Part shown: positions 60,106-64,000 of the stretch, piece after piece
Numbering within the stretch: position 1 is the stretch's first letter
Layout of the letters: every line of letters starts with the position of its first letter
Assembly: GCA_027574665.1 (NCBI GenBank)
Contig: CM050648.1
Coordinates: 38,658,700 to 38,722,699 of the forward strand
DNA: 64,000 nucleotides
Origin: Rhynochetos jubatus
Taxonomy: Eukaryota; Chordata; Aves; Eurypygiformes; Rhynochetidae
Direction of reading: 5' to 3'
Program-made: the position numbers and the translations under genes
Notes under the pieces: generated by a model
What the model saw: only the letters and a program-made list of their open reading frames with translations
The model's database searches: none
What the model was told of the DNA's origin: nothing

Positions 60106-60290
60106 TACACAGTGTTTTCATCAAAGAATTTAAGAAAGCAGATCAGTAGCAGTATTCCCATTGTACAGATATGGGGACTGTATCTCAGGGAGGTTAAATC
60201 ACTTGTCATAAGACATTTAAGAAGCCAATGGCAGACAGACTAATACACAGCCTGTTTGTCAAATTCTGCCTTATCAACTGGACACAGTGA
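60106..60290 (+). repeat. MIR/CORE-SINE-type ancient repeat
   Basis: 'cagtattcccattgtacaga', 'tatggggactgtatctcagg', 'gaggttaaatcacttgtcat' and 'aagaagccaatggcagacag' match, in order, the MIR-type consensus 'attatccccattttacagat', 'gaggaaactgaggcacagag', 'aggttaagtgacttgcccaa' and 'agctagtaagtggcagagc'. Upstream 60106-60144 may be the 5' part of the same element. Confidence 0.8.
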
Positions 60291-62249
60291 TCTGTGGAGA
60301 AACCTCACAGATAGAGTTAATTTTGTTTTGTATTTAAAAACAAAGGAAGATAATAATATTTGGCAATTGAAAAACAAAAAAATAACAAAACATTAGATTA
60401 GACTAGCATAATGATCTCTTCTCCCAGTGCCTCTAGGATGCACATAGGACTTTCTTAAGGGTAAGTTAATAGGTGAAACCTTATTTCAGTAACTTCAGAA
60501 GCCTCCCTATAGAAAGCCATTTTTGAAGGCAATCTTATCCCATTTGGCAAATGTTTGCATGAGGGACTTCTATTTATTTTTTAAATTAAAGAGCATAACA
60601 ATAAGTGGCCTAGGGTTAGGGCGGCAACTGCAGCAGTTTACCTTGATAGGAAGAGGCTTTGTAGGAACTGCGGGGCTGAAAAAGCTGACAGGGCACTTAA
60701 TCTGGCTTCATGATAATTGAAAATGAGATGGCCTATTGGCCTGGGATGTGCATTTGGTTTTTATGGAGCTGCACCAAATCAGATCTTAAGGTGGAACCTA
60801 TAAATGGCTTTTGTACATCTGTGCCAGACTATTTCTTGCAGCTTTTCATTTCATAAGGTAGAGCTAGTACTAGTGTAAACCCCATCCTGAAACATGGCAA
60901 ATTTCTGTTGATGGCAGACTATACAAGATCATATGCAAACAGAGGGGGACAAGACAATAAAAAAATGTAGAAGCATTTTAAACTGTCGCAATATTGTTGT
61001 TTATATTAAGTTAAATACCTCTCCTGCACAGAGTAGACAACTGCCAAGATTTTTGTGTGTGACAGGCTGTGCCAACATTTAAATTCAGATGCTCCAAAAT
61101 CTTGTGAGGAGAAGGAAAAAAAAAGACATTTTGAATGAATATATAATATAGCCTGTCCTCCATAACATAGTGAAATGTTCTCTGGTAACTAAATGTGATC
61201 AGCTAGCAGTTTTGAATGCGCTATCACATTTGTCACTGATGTTTATTAATATTATATTTCTAGGGCAATAAATCCAGGTTATTGTTAAAATGATATTGTT
61301 CACATGAACTAAGGTTCATTGACCTAGAATTAGGTTTAAGAATAAGCTCTTTCCCTAAGACTGAGTGTCTTGCACACACGTAGGCTGGTGCACATTTTCA
61401 CAAAGGTGCCTTGGTATAAATTTGAATTTAAATCTCTCTACTGTACCTGCTGATCATAGATAGCTGCACTCTTTTTAAACACAATTAAATTCCATTGTTA
61501 TCAATTGTCTGCAGCTTGAAGAGCTCACAGTAAGGCACAGCACTTTCAGAGCTGAGCAGATACTACTTACGCTTAGTCTGATTTTTCTGGTAGGTTGGGA
61601 ACGGTCACAGTGCAGGGTTTGGTTTGCTCCCTGGGTCTGCACATGTCAGCAGAGGGGTGAGCTTGAGAGACTATTAGAAGTGTCACTGACAGGGGAAGAG
61701 GGAACTGGGAGAGGGTTTTGACCAGCTGGAGTCCTCCGCACAGGGTCTGAAGGAGGCAGAGTAAAATGAGGAGCTTGTGTTTTTACAGCCTTGCTTGAAG
61801 AGCGAGGTCATTCTTCTGAAGGGCTGGTTGGCTGGACATTTGCCCATGGTATAAAGCAGGGGGTCAGAGGAAAAAGGAAGTTCTAGAGGAATATAGTGAG
61901 GATTTAGGAAGTTTCTTGCGCGTTCATATTCTGTAGTTTGTATGCTGCAGTTTAGCTTATCATGTAGGACAATAGCAATGTGATTAAGTCACGTGAATAT
62001 TTGATTACAATTAGGATGGATTCATTCTACTTTTCATGTTTAAAAAATGCTGCTGCCTTTCTTTCTTGTGGGTGGGTGCTGTTTTCATTTAAATTTAGAA
62101 GGTGCAAGAACATGCAAATGAAGCAGCACAGTCGTGTCATCATTTTGATTCAAAAGTCAATGGCCCTCTGAGAACCATACGGTAGCTCATACATCAACTG
62201 GATGGCGAACAGGAATATAAAGCGAGCTGGTGAGACATTACACGTGCTG
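60291..62249. other. Noncoding stretch
   Basis: AT-rich with a GC-richer part at 61560-61860. A-run near 61117. A 65-codon plus frame at 60523-60720 has no domain. No RNA gene. Confidence 0.55.
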
Positions 62250-62344
62250 AGCCTGATTCTCCTCTCGCGCTTGGTTGAAACACAGAAGAAACAGTGCTGA
62301 AATCAACACCGTTATACAGGTGCATGTGAAGGCAGAGTCAGGCT
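62250..62344. repeat. Ancient palindromic interspersed repeat, near full length
   Basis: The left end 'gcctgattctcctctcgcgc' and the right end 'gcatgtgaaggcagagtcag' followed by GC are imperfect inverted repeats. Both match the arms of an old amniote palindrome ('gcctgattctcctctcactt' and inverse). The centre is degraded. Shorter relatives are at 24299, 1994 and 1330. Confidence 0.6.
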
Positions 62345-62893
62345 TTCTATGTGTCAAATTCTTTGATTGTCTCAGTTTGGAAAGGAGAGCCATCTGAAAT
62401 GCTTTGGAAGCTACATTCACCTAAAATGCACAGCTGAACCAGTGCTTCAAAAATGGTATTTTCTTGTGTTCTTTGAAGCACTTAGTCAGCTAAATAATTT
62501 GAAATACATTATTACAGAGGCAGTCAGTGTCACCGCCAGAGCCCACGTTCCTTTAGAATCCATTACCAACCTTGTTTTGAGTATTTTCTGTACTAACTCA
62601 ACCATTTTAATTTGCTTTGGACCGAGACACAGCAAGTTTGCAGTCTTTGTAAATTCCCTCTAAAAATGCATGAAAGTCTGATTAGTTGTGTTTATTTCTT
62701 TCTTTCTTAAATTAAAAAAAAACCCAGATTTTTTTGATCTTCTAGCAGAATATGTAGGTAATAACATACAAAATGCCTTTCTTATTTTGAATGTTGACAC
62801 AGAGGTTAAAATAACTAGCGCTATAATCCTACAATTAAAAAAAAAACCATCCGTGAAGTAAATACATTTTCATCTACTATTTCCTCTTCCTCT
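62345..62893. other. Noncoding, nothing recognised
   Basis: A 98-codon plus frame at 62367-62663 has no recognisable domain. AT-rich. Confidence 0.55.
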
Positions 62894-62921
62894 GTTATTG
62901 TGATAGAAATATCACAATAAC
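62894..62921. other. Perfect 12-bp-arm hairpin with GAAA loop
   Basis: GTTATTGTGATA (62894-62905), loop GAAA, TATCACAATAAC (62910-62921). No T-run follows directly and the context is a vertebrate genome, so it is not called as a terminator. Confidence 0.9.
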
Positions 62922-63831
62922 GTTTTATCTACAGGTCAGCCCCAATAGCCTATTCAGTTTTCATTTTCAAGACAAACAGCTAAAGCTTGGTTTGTACCTT
63001 AACTTTGCATATGATATCTTTTCTGTAATCTTCTGAAGACATGGTGGAATTCAACCATTCTCTTTTTGCAGATGGTGAGAGGGGATAGTTTTGTAAATGT
63101 TATGAGATCTGGACACGAATAGCTTGTTCTATAGAAGAGAAAACAAATCCACTAATGATTATGACAAGAACGAAAGAAACCCCATAGTTTGCATGGAGGT
63201 TGGAAGATTTTTTTATATATCAATTTTTCAGTGGGGCTTTCTTGTGAAAGTTACAGTTTTCTTAAGAGGCATAACATTTATTGCACTAAGTGCACAGAGG
63301 CATCAGGAAAAGAGGTATTTATGATACCAGGGAAGAAAATTGTAGTTGCTTCTCACATTTTAAACGGACTAAAAGGATTCGTGTTCATCTTACAGTAAGT
63401 TAGGCATTTTCTCTGTGTTCTTTGATATATTTTATGATTTTTTAAAACAAAAAAATTCTATATAAAGCCCCTGAATGTAGAAGAAACTGATAACCTTCTC
63501 TCCACAGTCTTGCACTTTGTCTCACTGCTTTTTCTATGTGCATTTTCTTTTCAAATTGTGCTTTTGACATGTTGGTGATGTCTGTTGTTTACACGCTAAA
63601 AATGGTTCTGGTGTTGTAACCCGCTTTTCTGGTTCACCAGAAAGCTTCCTCTCAGACTAGACACCTAGAATTACTCACTTATGAGAATCACTGTCCAGGC
63701 TACAGGGCAGAAGAATAATAATCTGAGGACATCCACATATTCCTGGCTAGAGTTATATTTCATAATAGATAGCTTGGTTAAGGGCTCTCTTCAACAGCTG
63801 CAGCTTTGTCTAGGGTCATTGTGATACCCCC
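62922..63831. other. AT-rich noncoding, nothing recognised
   Basis: Two overlapping plus frames (66 and 69 codons, 63124-63398) lie in different phases and show no domain. Confidence 0.6.
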
Positions 63832-64000
63832 TGGTGCTGGTTTTGGCTGGGATAGAGTTAATTTTCTTCATAATAGCTACTATGGGTCTGTGTTTTGGAT
63901 TCCTGCTGAAAAGAGTTTTGACAACACAGGAATGTTTTCGTTCCTGCTGAGCAGTGCTTACACAGGGCCAAGGTCTTTTCTGCTTCTCATCCCACCCCAC
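63832..64000 (+). mobile_element. Endogenous-retrovirus LTR, 5' part, cut by window edge
   Basis: Starts tggtgctggttttggctggg and continues with 'atagagttaattttcttcat', 'gtgttttggattcctgctga', 'cacaggaatgttttcgttcc' and 'ctgagcagtgcttacacagg', ending in 'cttctcatcccaccccac' at the edge. This order is that of the 5' end of an abundant avian ERV LTR, which I believe is the same family whose 3' terminus is at 16424. The window holds only the first 170 or so bases, so a solo LTR cannot be told from a provirus. No viral gene is visible. Confidence 0.8.

Noticed and set aside
62894..62921. Bacterial-style rho-independent terminator
   Set aside because: The hairpin is AT-rich, no T-run follows, and the genome is vertebrate.

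Overview
The window reads as intergenic or intronic DNA from a bird. The main evidence is several CR1 LINE fragments (most are 3' ends with the avian terminal octamer tail), two fragments resembling the two ends of an abundant avian endogenous-retrovirus LTR, and degraded amniote-age repeats (MIR-type SINE, an old CR1, palindromic repeats). The background is AT-rich. I found no intact host protein-coding gene. The open frames are short, lack recognisable domains, and are mostly chance or repeat-derived. The species cannot be fixed from this; a neognath bird is my inference.

Layout. 1-6400: AT-rich DNA with an ancient SINE-like repeat near 418, degraded palindromic-repeat fragments near 1330 and 1994, a 30-bp alternating purine-pyrimidine run at 5095 and a C14 run at 6383. 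6400-16000: noncoding, with a CR1 3' end at 11571 (minus). 16045-16615: a MIR-like element, then a minus-strand polyubiquitin pseudogene fragment abutting an LTR terminus. 17300-22120: ancient palindromic repeat, purine-rich block, then an approximately 1-kb CR1 reverse-transcriptase segment. 22430-22730: unexplained GC/CpG-richer patch. 29955-30401: CR1 3' portion (plus). 33651-33800: CR1 3' end (minus). 39040-44170: tandem duplications, a long TA array, a strong hairpin at 42493 and a TATC array. 47467-48265: CR1 3' portion (minus) with the end of ORF2. 55337-55436: CR1 3' end (plus), close kin of the 33651 copy. 58900-60290: AT-rich palindrome, a non-repetitive block with homeodomain-type cores, then an ancient CR1 followed by a MIR-type element. 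62250-62344: palindromic repeat. 63832-64000: start of an LTR running off the window edge.

No operon-like or pathway organisation is present. The best candidates for something undescribed are the ubiquitin/LTR chimera (16424-16615), the nested 70-bp hairpin (42493-42562) and the ancient palindromic repeats. Repeat names rest on remembered consensus sequences and not on a database search.
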